Virus record (IMG/VR): IMGVR_UViG_3300021389_000190
Coordinates: 1 to 21,149 of that record
Direction: 5' to 3' (one strand)
Length of the DNA stretch: 21,149 nucleotides
Source of the DNA: a virus
Made by a program: the position numbers and the translations under genes. The notes under the pieces are model-generated. The model saw nothing but the letters and a program-made list of their open reading frames with translations. It searched no databases and was not told the origin of the DNA. Below, piece by piece: positions 1 through 7,603 of the stretch (position 1 is the stretch's first letter; every line of letters starts with the position of its first letter).

Positions 1-3
1 GCT

Positions 4-1689
4 ATGGCAGACTACTTCAAGGCAGCGTCTGGTATGATGTCTGAAGAAGAGTTTACTGGTAAGCACAAGATGTCAACCAGAGCATTCGAGAATAAGTTTG
101 AAGAACAGAATAACGTAGACATCTCTGGAGCGGAAAGCTTCACGGAGATCACAGGTACATCCAAAGGAGATAACATGCGTAAGCAGATGAGTTTTTTCAA
201 TGAGGGTGGTATGGCTGCACCTCGCCGTGACCCAGTATCAGGTAATGAGATTCCAGTAGGAAGTTCTGCTGAGAATGTCCGAGACGATGTTCCTGCTATG
301 CTGTCTGAAGGCGAGTACATTGTACCTGCTGATGTAGTACGTTTCTTTGGTGTTAACTTCTTCGAACAACTCCGTGACAAAGCCAAGGGTGGTATGCAGG
401 AGATGGTCGCTGATGACCGTGTAGGAGGTAATAACCCTCAACAGGAGAATATGCAGGTAGACCCAGAGATGGTTCAAGCTGTAACACAGATGGCTGAGGG
501 TGGTCTTATCGACTCCGGTAACATCAACCAGTTAATCGACAAGGTTGTTGAATCAGCTAAGACCAACCCAGAGCTTCAAGGTATCTTCCAGAAACGTGGG
601 ATCATGATGGCTGAAGGTGGTCTTGTAACTGGTGACCAACCCCAAGGCACATTCAACGCTGCTGACTGGCAGAACGTAGGTGGCTCTTATGGTGTAGGTA
701 ATGCTGGTGGCAATGGTGCTGCTGGTGGCTTTGAGTACGTACCTTACACAGGCCCTAACGGTAACACCATGATGGTTCTACATATCAATGGTGCACCTGC
801 TCAGACAATCCCTGAAGGTTTCACCTCGGGTAAAGCTAGCGCAGGTATCAACCCTAACGCTGGTTCCGGTTCTTATACAGCGCCAACACCTCAAGGTAAC
901 GATAAAGATCAGTCTATGAACGCTGCTCAACTCTACGCACAGCAAGGCCCTGGTGGTCAAGGTGTGCCTATGGGTGAAGCTGGGGGTGCTCTTGCTAACT
1001 TCAACTCACCATTGGATGGTCTTGACTTTACGGACTCAGAGTCTGTTGTAGAACACTTCTCTGGTCGTCTTGCCCCTGATGCTTTGAAAGCTAAGCTTAG
1101 CCCTAACCTAGGTTTGTCTATGGTTAGCGGAGCAGTTAACATGGGTAGAGAAGCCCGTCGTATAGCTGAGACAAGAGCTGCGGCTATGGCAGCAGATGCC
1201 GCTGGTAATGAAGAACTAGCAACTAACCTAAGAGAGATGGCTCAGAAAGCTCACGATGAGTACGGTCTTGGTGGTATCATGGGTCTTATCCCAGACGAGA
1301 TGATGGACGGTGATCGTATCTATGAAGGTTACGTGCAGAAGCAACAACGCCTAGCTGAAGAAGGGGGCATAGCTGGTCGATCAGCAGCCACCGGTACCAG
1401 TGCAAATATGAATGGTATGCAAGCTGTATCTCGTGACACCCCTGCTGGAGCTAGACCAATTTCAGGTGGGGTTGCATCCGCATCGCCACTAGTTCGCAAT
1501 AACGACGGTGATGGACACAGAACAGTAACAGACGTGGGTGGGGTTACCTACAACCAGACAAGTAACAGTGACGACCCTAACACCTATAGCTCACGTACAG
1601 CCGTAGGTTCAACTGCACCTACAACCTCTGCACGTCCACAAGCAAGACCTATGTATAAAGGTGGATTGGTCACCCGCCCTAAGAAGTAA
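4..1689 (+). CDS. GGM/GGL-motif virion-associated protein (possibly 5'-truncated)
   Basis: A 561-aa protein of a kind often found beside head genes in marine phages; I know the family by its motifs but not its biochemical role. Around residues 66-71 is NEGGMA followed by a DPVSGNEIPVG stretch. The best-conserved block follows (VRDDVPAMLSEGEY, VPADVVRFFG and FFEQLRDKAKGGM, about residues 92-131). GGL motifs recur near residues 163 (MAEGGLID) and 201 (MAEGGLVT) and at the C-terminus (YKGGLVTRPKK). The region from about residue 210 on is rich in Gly, Ala, Asn and Thr and looks flexible, apart from a helical part near residues 360-440. The ATG lies three bases from the window edge, so no ribosome site can be seen and the true start may be further left. 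It sits directly before the scaffold gene, consistent with a head or portal-associated role (inference). Confidence 0.75.
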   Translation: MADYFKAASGMMSEEEFTGKHKMSTRAFENKFEEQNNVDISGAESFTEITGTSKGDNMRKQMSFFNEGGMAAPRRDPVSGNEIPVGSSAENVRDDVPAMLSEGEYIVPADVVRFFGVNFFEQLRDKAKGGMQEMVADDRVGGNNPQQENMQVDPEMVQAVTQMAEGGLIDSGNINQLIDKVVESAKTNPELQGIFQKRGIMMAEGGLVTGDQPQGTFNAADWQNVGGSYGVGNAGGNGAAGGFEYVPYTGPNGNTMMVLHINGAPAQTIPEGFTSGKASAGINPNAGSGSYTAPTPQGNDKDQSMNAAQLYAQQGPGGQGVPMGEAGGALANFNSPLDGLDFTDSESVVEHFSGRLAPDALKAKLSPNLGLSMVSGAVNMGREARRIAETRAAAMAADAAGNEELATNLREMAQKAHDEYGLGGIMGLIPDEMMDGDRIYEGYVQKQQRLAEEGGIAGRSAATGTSANMNGMQAVSRDTPAGARPISGGVASASPLVRNNDGDGHRTVTDVGGVTYNQTSNSDDPNTYSSRTAVGSTAPTTSARPQARPMYKGGLVTRPKK

Positions 1690-1740
1690 CTTTAACGACC
1701 ATTAAGGCCACCCGCTATAAGCGGCCCCAAGGAGAAACAA

Positions 1741-2655
1741 ATGGCTAACGAACAGATGACACGTGAACAACCTAAATCAGTAATGATTGATCCTAACTTC
1801 AACAACCGAAAGAACCGACAGCGCATTGAGCAGGACGAGAAAGAACTCGAAGAGCTAATGAAAGCTGAGTCTTCTGAGGAAGAAGAAGTGGTTGAGGATG
1901 AAGGGGTAGAAGAAGATACCTCTGAGGTTAAACCTGTAGAGACAGAAGAGGTTGAAGAAGAAGACACCTCCATGTCCAAGGAAGAACAAACCTTCAAGAA
2001 GCGTTACGGTGACCTACGTCGGCACCAAGCTAAGAAGGAAGAGGAGTGGGCAGCTAAGTTAGCCGCTCTGGAGAATAAGACAGAAGCCCAGGGGTTTGCC
2101 CCACCTAAGTCTAACGAAGACCTAGAAGCTTGGGCTAAAAAGTATCCTGATGTAGCTGGTATCGTAGAGACTATTGCTGCTAAGAAAGCTCAGGAGATGT
2201 TCGAGAAGACTGATAGTCGTTTCAAAGAACTTGATGAACTCACATATGAGACTAAGCGTACCAAGGCGGAGACACTTATCCGTAAGGCTCACACTGACTT
2301 TGATACTCTTAAAGCCTCTGATGACTTCCATGACTGGGCAGAGAAACAACCCTCATGGATTAAGAACGCACTGTATGACAACGAGGATGATGCCTCTGGT
2401 GTTATCCGTGTCATTGATCTATACAAGACAGACAAGGGTATGACCCCTGCTGCTAAGAAGGTACAGGCACGAGACGCTGCATCTGATGTTAAGACCAAGG
2501 GTTCCCCTAAGCTTGACTCCGATGGAGACGGTAAGAAAATCTATGAGTCCCAAGTTGCTCGTGAGAGTGATGCTTGGTATGAAAAGAACGAAGCCAAGAT
2601 TGCAGAAGCTATGGCTACTGGAAACTTTGTTTATGACATCTCCCGTAAAAAGTAG
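1741..2655 (+). CDS. Capsid assembly scaffolding protein
   Basis: A 304-aa, highly charged protein immediately before the major capsid gene, which is the usual place for a scaffold. Residues about 30-80 are a nearly pure Glu/Asp/Ser/Val acidic block. A basic, helical, coiled-coil-like segment beginning near residue 84 follows (FKKRYGDLRRHQAKKEEEW), a pattern I recognise from scaffolds of T7-like and marine podoviruses. The C-terminus (WYEKNEAKIAEAMATGNFVY) is also typical of that group. Scaffolds direct shell assembly and are lost from the mature head. The ribosome site AAGGAG lies just upstream of the ATG. A small hairpin (CCGCT/AGCGG, 1712-1724, 3-nt loop) sits ahead of it in the 51-bp gap. 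The family assignment rests on motif, composition and position. Confidence 0.8.
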   Translation: MANEQMTREQPKSVMIDPNFNNRKNRQRIEQDEKELEELMKAESSEEEEVVEDEGVEEDTSEVKPVETEEVEEEDTSMSKEEQTFKKRYGDLRRHQAKKEEEWAAKLAALENKTEAQGFAPPKSNEDLEAWAKKYPDVAGIVETIAAKKAQEMFEKTDSRFKELDELTYETKRTKAETLIRKAHTDFDTLKASDDFHDWAEKQPSWIKNALYDNEDDASGVIRVIDLYKTDKGMTPAAKKVQARDAASDVKTKGSPKLDSDGDGKKIYESQVARESDAWYEKNEAKIAEAMATGNFVYDISRKK

Positions 2656-2683
2656 TTGACATCTAAACAATTCTTGGTATAAC
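2656..2683 (+). promoter_or_regulatory. Sigma-70-type promoter for the capsid gene
   Basis: A perfect -35 box TTGACA at 2656-2661 begins at the first base after the scaffold stop codon. After a 16-bp spacer comes the -10 box TATAAC (2678-2683), preceded by TGG, which makes an extended -10. Transcription would start near 2690 and give the capsid gene a leader of about 210 bases. A dedicated promoter here would raise capsid output above that of upstream genes. The match is read directly from the sequence; activity is inferred. Confidence 0.65.
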
Positions 2684-2693
2684 TAAGGGTATT

Positions 2694-2728
2694 GTAACGG
2701 AAGCCCCTTTATGGACACCTTCCGTTAC
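2694..2728 (+). promoter_or_regulatory. Perfect inverted repeat (hairpin) in the capsid leader
   Basis: GTAACGGAAG (2694-2703) and CTTCCGTTAC (2719-2728) are perfect 10-bp complementary arms around a 15-base loop. There is no T-run after it, so it is not a standard intrinsic terminator. It lies just downstream of the predicted start of transcription, where it could protect the 5' end of the capsid message or act as an attenuator. A 9-codon reading frame (2711-2740) begins in the loop and runs through the right arm, and its possible ribosome site GGAAG lies inside the left arm. Confidence 0.6.
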
Positions 2729-2737
2729 TCCTCCCCT

Positions 2738-2762
2738 TAATACGACTGGGGAATATTCCCCA
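2738..2762 (+). promoter_or_regulatory. T7-promoter-like decamer abutting a 16-bp palindrome
   Basis: TAATACGACT (2738-2747) is identical to the -17 to -8 recognition segment of the coliphage T7 RNA polymerase promoter. The T7 initiation part is not conserved: the next bases are GGGGAATA instead of CACTATA. Overlapping its last base is a perfect palindrome TGGGGAATATTCCCCA (2747-2762), which could fold as a short hairpin or bind a dimeric protein. No phage RNA polymerase gene is visible in the window, so promoter function is unproven and the match may be chance. Confidence 0.3.
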
Positions 2763-2825
2763 TACAAATAGCTACAAGAAACAAAGACAACCTGTGAAGC
2801 TAGCCCTCGTCATGTCGAGACACCT

Positions 2826-2853
2826 AGTGTATCAGCCCTTCGTTCAGTGTATC
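2826..2853 (+). repeat. Pair of 8-bp direct repeats spaced two helical turns
   Basis: AGTGTATC occurs at 2826-2833 and again at 2846-2853, exactly 20 bp apart, in the leader between the palindrome and the capsid ribosome site. Spacing of about two turns would put both copies on the same DNA face, as expected for a protein-binding site. The repeats are short and could be chance. Otherwise I see nothing specific in 2763-2890. Confidence 0.25.
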
Positions 2854-2903
2854 GCTATTGTCCTTAAAACTCTAGCCATCTATACTCAACAAGGAGAAAT
2901 CAC

Positions 2904-3977
2904 ATGGCATTCGCATCCGCAGCAGGGCACGGTAACCTACCCAATGGTAACTTTAGCTCCGTAATCTATTCGAAGAAAGTACAACTTGCTTTCCGTAAGT
3001 CCACAGTTTGTGGCGACATCACTAACTCTGACTACTTCGGTGAAATCTCTGCTCAAGGTGATACAGTGCGTATTATCAAAGAGCCTGAAATCTCCGTAAG
3101 CCCTTATGCACGTGGCACACAAGTTACTGCACAAGACCTGGACGACGAGGACTTCTCTCTGGTCATCGACAAAGCTAACTACTTTGCTTTCAAGACTGAC
3201 GACATTGAGACTGCACACTCGCACGTTAACTTCATGGACTTGGCAACTAACCGCGCTGCTTACCGTTTGGCTGACAACCACGACCAGGAAGTTCTTGCTT
3301 ACTTGTCCGGTTATAAGCCTTCCGCTGTACACACAGTAGGCGACGCTGTTAACACAGAGACTAACGGTACTAAAGCTGTAATCACTGCTGGTTCTGATGA
3401 ATTGCTTTCGAGCATGAAGTTGAACAAAGGTAAGTTCGGTAACATCACGACTGCTTCTGCTGGCGATCACTCGATCCCTGTAGCTGCTCGCCTCCCTGGT
3501 GCGACTGCTCTGCCAACAGCTTACGCTTCACCTGTCATGCTTATCAACCGTATGGGTCGTTTGCTCGATCAACAGAACGTTGACAAAGCTGGTCGTTGGT
3601 TGGTTATTGATCCTATCATGATGGAAATCCTGATGGACGAAGATTCACGTTTCTTGAACGCTGACTTCGGTGACTCTGGCGCATTGCGCAATGGTCTGGT
3701 CTTGAACAACTGGAATGGCTTCCGTGTATACCAGTCTAACAACCTTCCTGCCGTTGGCGGTGGTGCTGGTACAACTGGTACAGCTAACCAGAACACTGAC
3801 TATGGTGTTATCGTTGCTGGTCATGACTCCGCTGTAGCTACTGCTGAGCAGATCAACAAGACTGAATCGTATCGTGACCAAGACTCCTTCGCGGATATTG
3901 TTCGTGGTATGCACCTCTACGGTCGTAAGATTCTTCGTCCTGAAGCTCTTGTAACCGCTAAGTACAACCTCGCGTAA
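2904..3977 (+). CDS. Major capsid protein (HK97-fold expected)
   Basis: A 357-aa protein following the scaffold, with a strong ribosome site AAGGAG at 2891-2896. The N-terminal half carries the pattern common to this coat family: a YSKKVQLAFRKSTV-type opening (about residues 25-37), GDTVRI, then QDLDDEDFSLVIDKANYFAF (about residues 74-93). The C-terminal half has GRWLVIDPIMMEILMDEDSR, typical of the nucleotide-free HK97-type shell proteins, and ends with YGRKILRPEALV. It forms the icosahedral shell around the genome. Codon choice is visibly more restricted here than in the flanking genes (many NNC codons such as AAC and GAC), as expected for the most abundant virion protein. It is followed after 19 bp by a decoration-like gene. 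Confidence 0.9.
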   Translation: MAFASAAGHGNLPNGNFSSVIYSKKVQLAFRKSTVCGDITNSDYFGEISAQGDTVRIIKEPEISVSPYARGTQVTAQDLDDEDFSLVIDKANYFAFKTDDIETAHSHVNFMDLATNRAAYRLADNHDQEVLAYLSGYKPSAVHTVGDAVNTETNGTKAVITAGSDELLSSMKLNKGKFGNITTASAGDHSIPVAARLPGATALPTAYASPVMLINRMGRLLDQQNVDKAGRWLVIDPIMMEILMDEDSRFLNADFGDSGALRNGLVLNNWNGFRVYQSNNLPAVGGGAGTTGTANQNTDYGVIVAGHDSAVATAEQINKTESYRDQDSFADIVRGMHLYGRKILRPEALVTAKYNLA

Positions 3978-3996
3978 TAGGAAAGGATAACACGTT

Positions 3997-4410
3997 ATGG
4001 CTAAATCACAATCAATGAACTATCAACCGACTATCGTTGAGAAGATCGTAACTCTTGGAGTTGCTTCTGGTACCGTCGAAGGTCCAGCAGTTCCTGCAGG
4101 TTGCGTTGTTCTCTCGGCTGGTATCGAGTTCATCACTGCCCCTGGTAGTGCTGGTACTTCATCCACTATCGCTATTGGCGATGGTACAACTGCTAACCTG
4201 GCTGCAGTAACAATGCAAGCAAAGGCTGCTGGCACCATTCTTGGTGGCGTAGTTCCTAGCTTCATCTCTACTGCTGACACTATTGACGCCATTCAGGTTG
4301 TCTCTGGTGTTGGCCTTGTAGCTGCTACTGCCCGCGTATGGGCTGTAGTTTGCCCAGTCTCTGAGTCCACCCGCGCTGCTGCTGAAGTAGACCGCGACAC
4401 ACTGGCTTAA
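3997..4410 (+). CDS. Small head protein, probable capsid decoration protein
   Basis: A 137-aa protein rich in Ala, Val, Gly and Thr with few charges, reading like alternating beta strands (VVLSAGIEFITAPGSAG, STIAIGDGTTANLAAV). It lies 19 bp after the capsid gene with a good ribosome site (AGGAAAGGA), and a terminator hairpin closes the pair. Small beta-rich proteins in this position usually cement or decorate the shell. I do not recognise a named family, so the role is inferred from position and composition. Confidence 0.6.
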   Translation: MAKSQSMNYQPTIVEKIVTLGVASGTVEGPAVPAGCVVLSAGIEFITAPGSAGTSSTIAIGDGTTANLAAVTMQAKAAGTILGGVVPSFISTADTIDAIQVVSGVGLVAATARVWAVVCPVSESTRAAAEVDRDTLA

Positions 4411-4424
4411 AAGCTAGTAACTTT

Positions 4425-4458
4425 TGGGGTATCCTTAGGGGTACCCCATCAACTTTTT
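4425..4458 (+). terminator. Terminator hairpin after the capsid gene pair
   Basis: TGGGGTA (4425-4431) pairs with TACCCCA (4442-4448) around a 10-base loop. A TTTTT run begins five bases later (4454-4458). The T-run is slightly distant, so termination is probably partial. That would lower expression of the downstream tail genes relative to the abundant capsid and decoration proteins. Confidence 0.6.
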
Positions 4459-4474
4459 CTGAAAGGTTTTTACC

Positions 4475-4846
4475 GTGGCAACTCTAAATGATCGCGTGTT
4501 TGATAACGGTTTGACTGTATTGGATACCGAAGCTAATCGAATCGACATTACCTCACAAGAGGCAACAAGCTACACTGACGCAACAAGCACATCTACCTTG
4601 GGTAATTCTACAAGTTTAAGCATTGGTGCCCCTGCTGATCGCTCTGGTGGTGGCCGTGAGGTTGTTGTATCAACTATCACTGATGGTTCCGTAACAGGGA
4701 CAGGTACAGCGACTCACTACGCTATTGTAGATACTGTCAACTCCCGTCTCTTGGCTACTGGTTCTTTGGTAGCATCCCAAGCAGTTACATCTGGTAACAC
4801 CTTTACGCTTTCGTCTGTCGCAATCGGCATCCCTGATCCAGCCTAA
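4475..4846 (+). CDS. Conserved small phage structural protein (ATLNDRVFDNG family)
   Basis: A 123-aa protein starting at GTG (4475), with AAAGG about nine bases upstream; no in-frame ATG fits the conserved N-terminus. The opening MATLNDRVFDNGLTVLDTEA and the later AIVDTVNSRLLATGSL and SGNTFTLSSV segments are a pattern I recognise from small structural proteins next to head or fibre genes in many phages of alphaproteobacteria. Its exact place in the virion is not known to me. It lies just after the capsid terminator and 12 bp before the first fibre gene. Confidence 0.6.
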   Translation: MATLNDRVFDNGLTVLDTEANRIDITSQEATSYTDATSTSTLGNSTSLSIGAPADRSGGGREVVVSTITDGSVTGTGTATHYAIVDTVNSRLLATGSLVASQAVTSGNTFTLSSVAIGIPDPA

Positions 4847-4858
4847 GAGGTTTCTTAA

Positions 4859-5740
4859 ATGGTCATTCTCGTAAACAGAGCCAAAGTCGCCACTGCCACA
4901 ACAGGCACAGGCACAATCACTCTTGGTGCTGCTGAGAGTGGTTATCAAACCTTTGCTAGTGCAGGTGTCGTAGACACTGACGTGGTTCGTTATGTCATCG
5001 AGGATGGCACTGCGTGGGAGATTGGTTCAGGGGCTTACTCAACGGGTACTCTTACTCGTGTGTTGGACGAAAGTTCGACTGGTTCACTGCTAAACCTTTC
5101 GGGTAGTGCTATCGTATATGTGACAGCTTCTGGTGAAGACATTCAGCAACCATTGGCCGAAGGCGCTTTTGTTGATGGTGACAAGACCAAACTAGACGGT
5201 ATTGAAGCTAACGCTGACGTAACCGACACGGCAAACGTCACAGCCGCTGGTGCCTTGATGGACAGTGAGGTAACAAATCTTGCTCAAGTGAAGGCATTTG
5301 ACAGCGCGGACTACGCCACGGCGACGCAAGGTGGGCTAGCTGATAGCGCACTACAGCCTGCTGACATTGGTGCAACCGTCCAAGGTTATGATGCTGACAC
5401 AATGAAGACTGACGTTGCTCAGACGATGACGGCACAGCTTACGGTCAAAGAGACGGCAGAGACAGCTTACGCCCTCACTGGCACGGACGTTGACCCTGTG
5501 AACGGGACGATGCAGCGAAAGACCACCACAGGCGCGGAAACGATCACTGGGACCAACTTTGCCGCTGGTCAGTCCGTTACCCTTACTCTGTCTGCTGCTG
5601 CTTCGGTGGCTTTCACGGGCTTCACATGGGTTACTTCGGACGGAACTGCGCCCACTATCCTTGGCTCTAACGATACGTTTGTTCTTTGGATGGACCAGGG
5701 GTCGAATAAGTATGTTGCCTACGCTGGTGGCTCAGCATGA
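4859..5740 (+). CDS. Tail fibre protein 1
   Basis: A 293-aa modular fibre. Residues 1-100 form a conserved N-terminal module ([19 protein letters not shown], then [19 protein letters not shown] and [13 protein letters not shown]) that I know from many marine phage fibres and that probably attaches to the tail. Residues about 107-135 hold the shaft repeat [19 protein letters not shown] and [10 protein letters not shown], which recurs in the second fibre of this window. The C-terminal part is rich in Thr and Ser and ends in a beta-type segment ([20 protein letters not shown]). From about 5150 on, codons become richer in G and C than upstream, suggesting a transferred tip. The stop overlaps the next start by four bases (ATGA). 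Confidence 0.8.
   Translation: MVILVNRAKVATATTGTGTITLGAAESGYQTFASAGVVDTDVVRYVIEDGTAWEIGSGAYSTGTLTRVLDESSTGSLLNLSGSAIVYVTASGEDIQQPLAEGAFVDGDKTKLDGIEANADVTDTANVTAAGALMDSEVTNLAQVKAFDSADYATATQGGLADSALQPADIGATVQGYDADTMKTDVAQTMTAQLTVKETAETAYALTGTDVDPVNGTMQRKTTTGAETITGTNFAAGQSVTLTLSAAASVAFTGFTWVTSDGTAPTILGSNDTFVLWMDQGSNKYVAYAGGSA
5246..5262 (+). repeat. 17-bp sequence shared with fibre 2 (copy A)
   Basis: GCTGGTGCCTTGATGGA here is identical to 10747-10763 in the second fibre gene. It lies in the segment encoding [20 protein letters not shown], which is identical in protein in both fibres while the surrounding DNA has drifted. Confidence 0.7.
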
Positions 5741-6396
5741 TTTTGGCTGAAAGATTACGGTCTGTCCGCCTTGCTGCTGGAGGGGCAGCTCTTGAAGGAA
5801 ACTTCATAGAAACTAAAGAAGATGGCAGCAACCGCACAATCTATACCTTTTCCGTTAGCGGGTACGACGCGGGCGTTCTTGCAATCACAATTCATGCTAA
5901 AAGAAGCGGCGGCTCTTCAAACACAATATCATCCGTTACTGTTGGGGGCAACGCTGCCACTGAGGTTGTGCAAATAAGTTCTGTTGCGTCTAATGCTTTT
6001 GTGACTGGGATTTATTACATTTCCCTTGCAAGCAGTTTTACAGGTGACATTGTTGTGACTTTTGGCAATACGCAACTTCGAGCAGCAATAGGCACTTTCT
6101 CTTTGTCTGCGGGGGTTTCTCCAGATTTTACAGACAGCGATCAAGGCACAACATCAACATCTTTAACGATTGGCGATGTGTCAGAGGGTCTTTATATTGT
6201 AGGTGTTTCTTCAAACAGCACCGACACTGTGTCTGTTACAAACTCCACAGAAGTCTACAACTTCCAAATGGAAAGCAATAATTTTGCAGAAGTTTGGGGC
6301 GGATTTGATTTGAGTAGTGGTAGCAAAACCTTTGATATTACAGCAACATATCCGTTTGGGGAGCATCATTGTTCCGTAGCGGCACGTTTCGCATAA
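5737..6396 (+). CDS. Beta-rich fibre-tip or receptor-binding protein
   Basis: A 219-aa protein translationally coupled to fibre 1 (ATGA overlap) and followed by a tail-assembly chaperone. After a short N-terminus it consists of alternating Ser/Thr/Val-rich strands ([48 protein letters not shown]) with no long helix, which fits a jelly-roll or Ig-like adhesion fold. Position between a fibre and a chaperone is where receptor-binding tips are usually encoded. I do not recognise the family. From about 5880 the base use is more AT-rich than in the gene before (runs such as AATAATTTTGC), a sign of a separate origin. Confidence 0.55.
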   Translation: MILAERLRSVRLAAGGAALEGNFIETKEDGSNRTIYTFSVSGYDAGVLAITIHAKRSGGSSNTISSVTVGGNAATEVVQISSVASNAFVTGIYYISLASSFTGDIVVTFGNTQLRAAIGTFSLSAGVSPDFTDSDQGTTSTSLTIGDVSEGLYIVGVSSNSTDTVSVTNSTEVYNFQMESNNFAEVWGGFDLSSGSKTFDITATYPFGEHHCSVAARFA

Positions 6397-6410
6397 AGGA
6401 GGCCACCTAA

Positions 6411-6848
6411 ATGCACATCAAACTTACAAACGGCGTTCCAGAGAAGCACACAACAGGGCAACTGCGCCGCGATAATGCGCAAATATCTTTCCCCAAGAAC
6501 ATCCCCGATGCGACCTTGGCGGAATACGGGGTCTACCCTTACACTCGCCCTGAGCGTCCTGAGTACGACACCTTGACATCAAAGCTGGTTGATGGTGGTT
6601 TTGAGCAAGATAGTGTTGGCAACTGGGTCCAAGGGTATGTTGTTGAGCAACTACCGGTGGATCAGGCAGAGCGCAACATCCGCTCTAAGAGAGACAGCCT
6701 GCTTCAAGATACGGACTGGGTTGTCACCAAGGCATACGAAATGGGCGCGTCTGTACCTTCTGAATGGGCAACGTATCGTCAAGCTCTTCGTGATATAACC
6801 ACCCAAGAAGGTTTCCCGTTCTCGGTGGTCTGGTCCACTAAGCCTTGA
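6411..6848 (+). CDS. Tail-assembly chaperone 1 (Phage_tail_APC-like)
   Basis: A 145-aa protein with a very strong ribosome site (AAAGGAGG) overlapping the previous stop. The C-terminal third carries the signature of phage tail fibre assembly chaperones: RSKRDSLLQDTDW, then EWATYRQALRDITTQEGFP and a final Trp before the end (about residues 90-142). The N-terminal half (YPYTRPERPEYD, WVQGYVVEQLP) is the usual variable part. These proteins help fibre subunits fold or trimerise and are normally specific to the fibre gene just upstream. A second member lies at 11415-11780 with the same C-terminal signature. Confidence 0.8.
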   Translation: MHIKLTNGVPEKHTTGQLRRDNAQISFPKNIPDATLAEYGVYPYTRPERPEYDTLTSKLVDGGFEQDSVGNWVQGYVVEQLPVDQAERNIRSKRDSLLQDTDWVVTKAYEMGASVPSEWATYRQALRDITTQEGFPFSVVWSTKP

Positions 6849-6856
6849 GGTAAATA

Positions 6857-7603
6857 ATGCTTGGATTTTCCCCACTAGCCTCTACCCCTTTAGGCGATGA
6901 TGGGGTTGTATCTGGAATAAGTTTTACTGGCGTCAGTATTGTTTCTGGTGCCCCTATAGTTGCTTCATCTATTGTCGCCCAAGGACATGGTTTAAACCCC
7001 GCTGCAGTGGTTTCTGGTACACCAGTAGTAGGCACCCCTAGTTTACTTTCAGAACTTACCCTAGTCCCTGACAACATTGTTACCAATATACCTTCAGTTG
7101 GTACACCTACCCTAACTCAAGACCAAGACTTTGAACTAGTTGATATAGATGTAGCTACACCTGTAGTAGCTTCTCCAGAGTTAGTTAGTCTTGTTAGCCT
7201 CACAGGAGTGGGGGTAGCTGCGGGTCAGCCTGTTATCGGTACACCCAATATCTCTCAAGTATTTCAGCTTGAGGCTATTACAGTAGGTCAACCTGTTGTT
7301 GGTAGTCCTACATACACAACAGACTATAACCTCATTGCAAGTGAAATTACAACTGGACAAGTAACAGTACCTGTGGTACAACTCTTTTTGGTAGAGAGTC
7401 TTTCTGGTTCTGATATTACGACAGGCAACGTACAACTCTCTAACTCAAGTTTGTCTATAAAAGTGTATCTTCCTGAGAACTTTAATAGGGTTAGAGTAGG
7501 TTATATTTCACCAGAACACCTCAGAGTAGCTTCTGTAAATACTGAACCAACACGTAAAACCTACACTCTACCTGAACAAAGTAGAACTGCGAGAGTTAGA
7601 TAA
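6857..7603 (+). CDS. Repetitive beta-strand tail protein (PVVGTP repeats)
   Basis: A 248-aa protein opening with MLGFSPLASTPLGDDG, a start I recognise from marine phage tail regions. Residues about 15-205 consist of roughly eight degenerate repeats of 20-24 residues with the core TGxPVVGTPxL (SGTPVVGTPSL, AAGQPVIGTPNI, TVGQPVVGSPTY, ITTGQVTVPVV). The C-terminal part (NRVRVGYISPEHLRVA, TEPTRKTYTLPEQSRTARV) has a Tyr-Thr-Leu-Pro pattern seen in other small tail proteins. There are almost no charged residues in the repeats. A fibrous beta-solenoid-like or stalk role is plausible but not proven. The stop is directly followed by the next ATG. Confidence 0.6.
   Translation: MLGFSPLASTPLGDDGVVSGISFTGVSIVSGAPIVASSIVAQGHGLNPAAVVSGTPVVGTPSLLSELTLVPDNIVTNIPSVGTPTLTQDQDFELVDIDVATPVVASPELVSLVSLTGVGVAAGQPVIGTPNISQVFQLEAITVGQPVVGSPTYTTDYNLIASEITTGQVTVPVVQLFLVESLSGSDITTGNVQLSNSSLSIKVYLPENFNRVRVGYISPEHLRVASVNTEPTRKTYTLPEQSRTARVR

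Noticed and set aside
1692-1997. 101-aa Ser-rich minus-strand frame
   Set aside because: It is the reverse reading of the acidic Glu-rich block of the scaffold (GAA/GAG codons give TTC/CTC and Ser-rich frames).
2858-2886. Second promoter TTGTCC-17 bp-TATACT before the capsid gene
   Set aside because: Transcription would begin at about 2893, inside the AAGGAG ribosome site, leaving no usable leader.
2937-3470. 177-aa open frame on the minus strand inside the capsid gene
   Set aside because: It is fully antisense to a well-supported capsid gene, has no ribosome site, and its Val/Ser/Cys-rich product looks like a shadow of the codon bias of the real gene.
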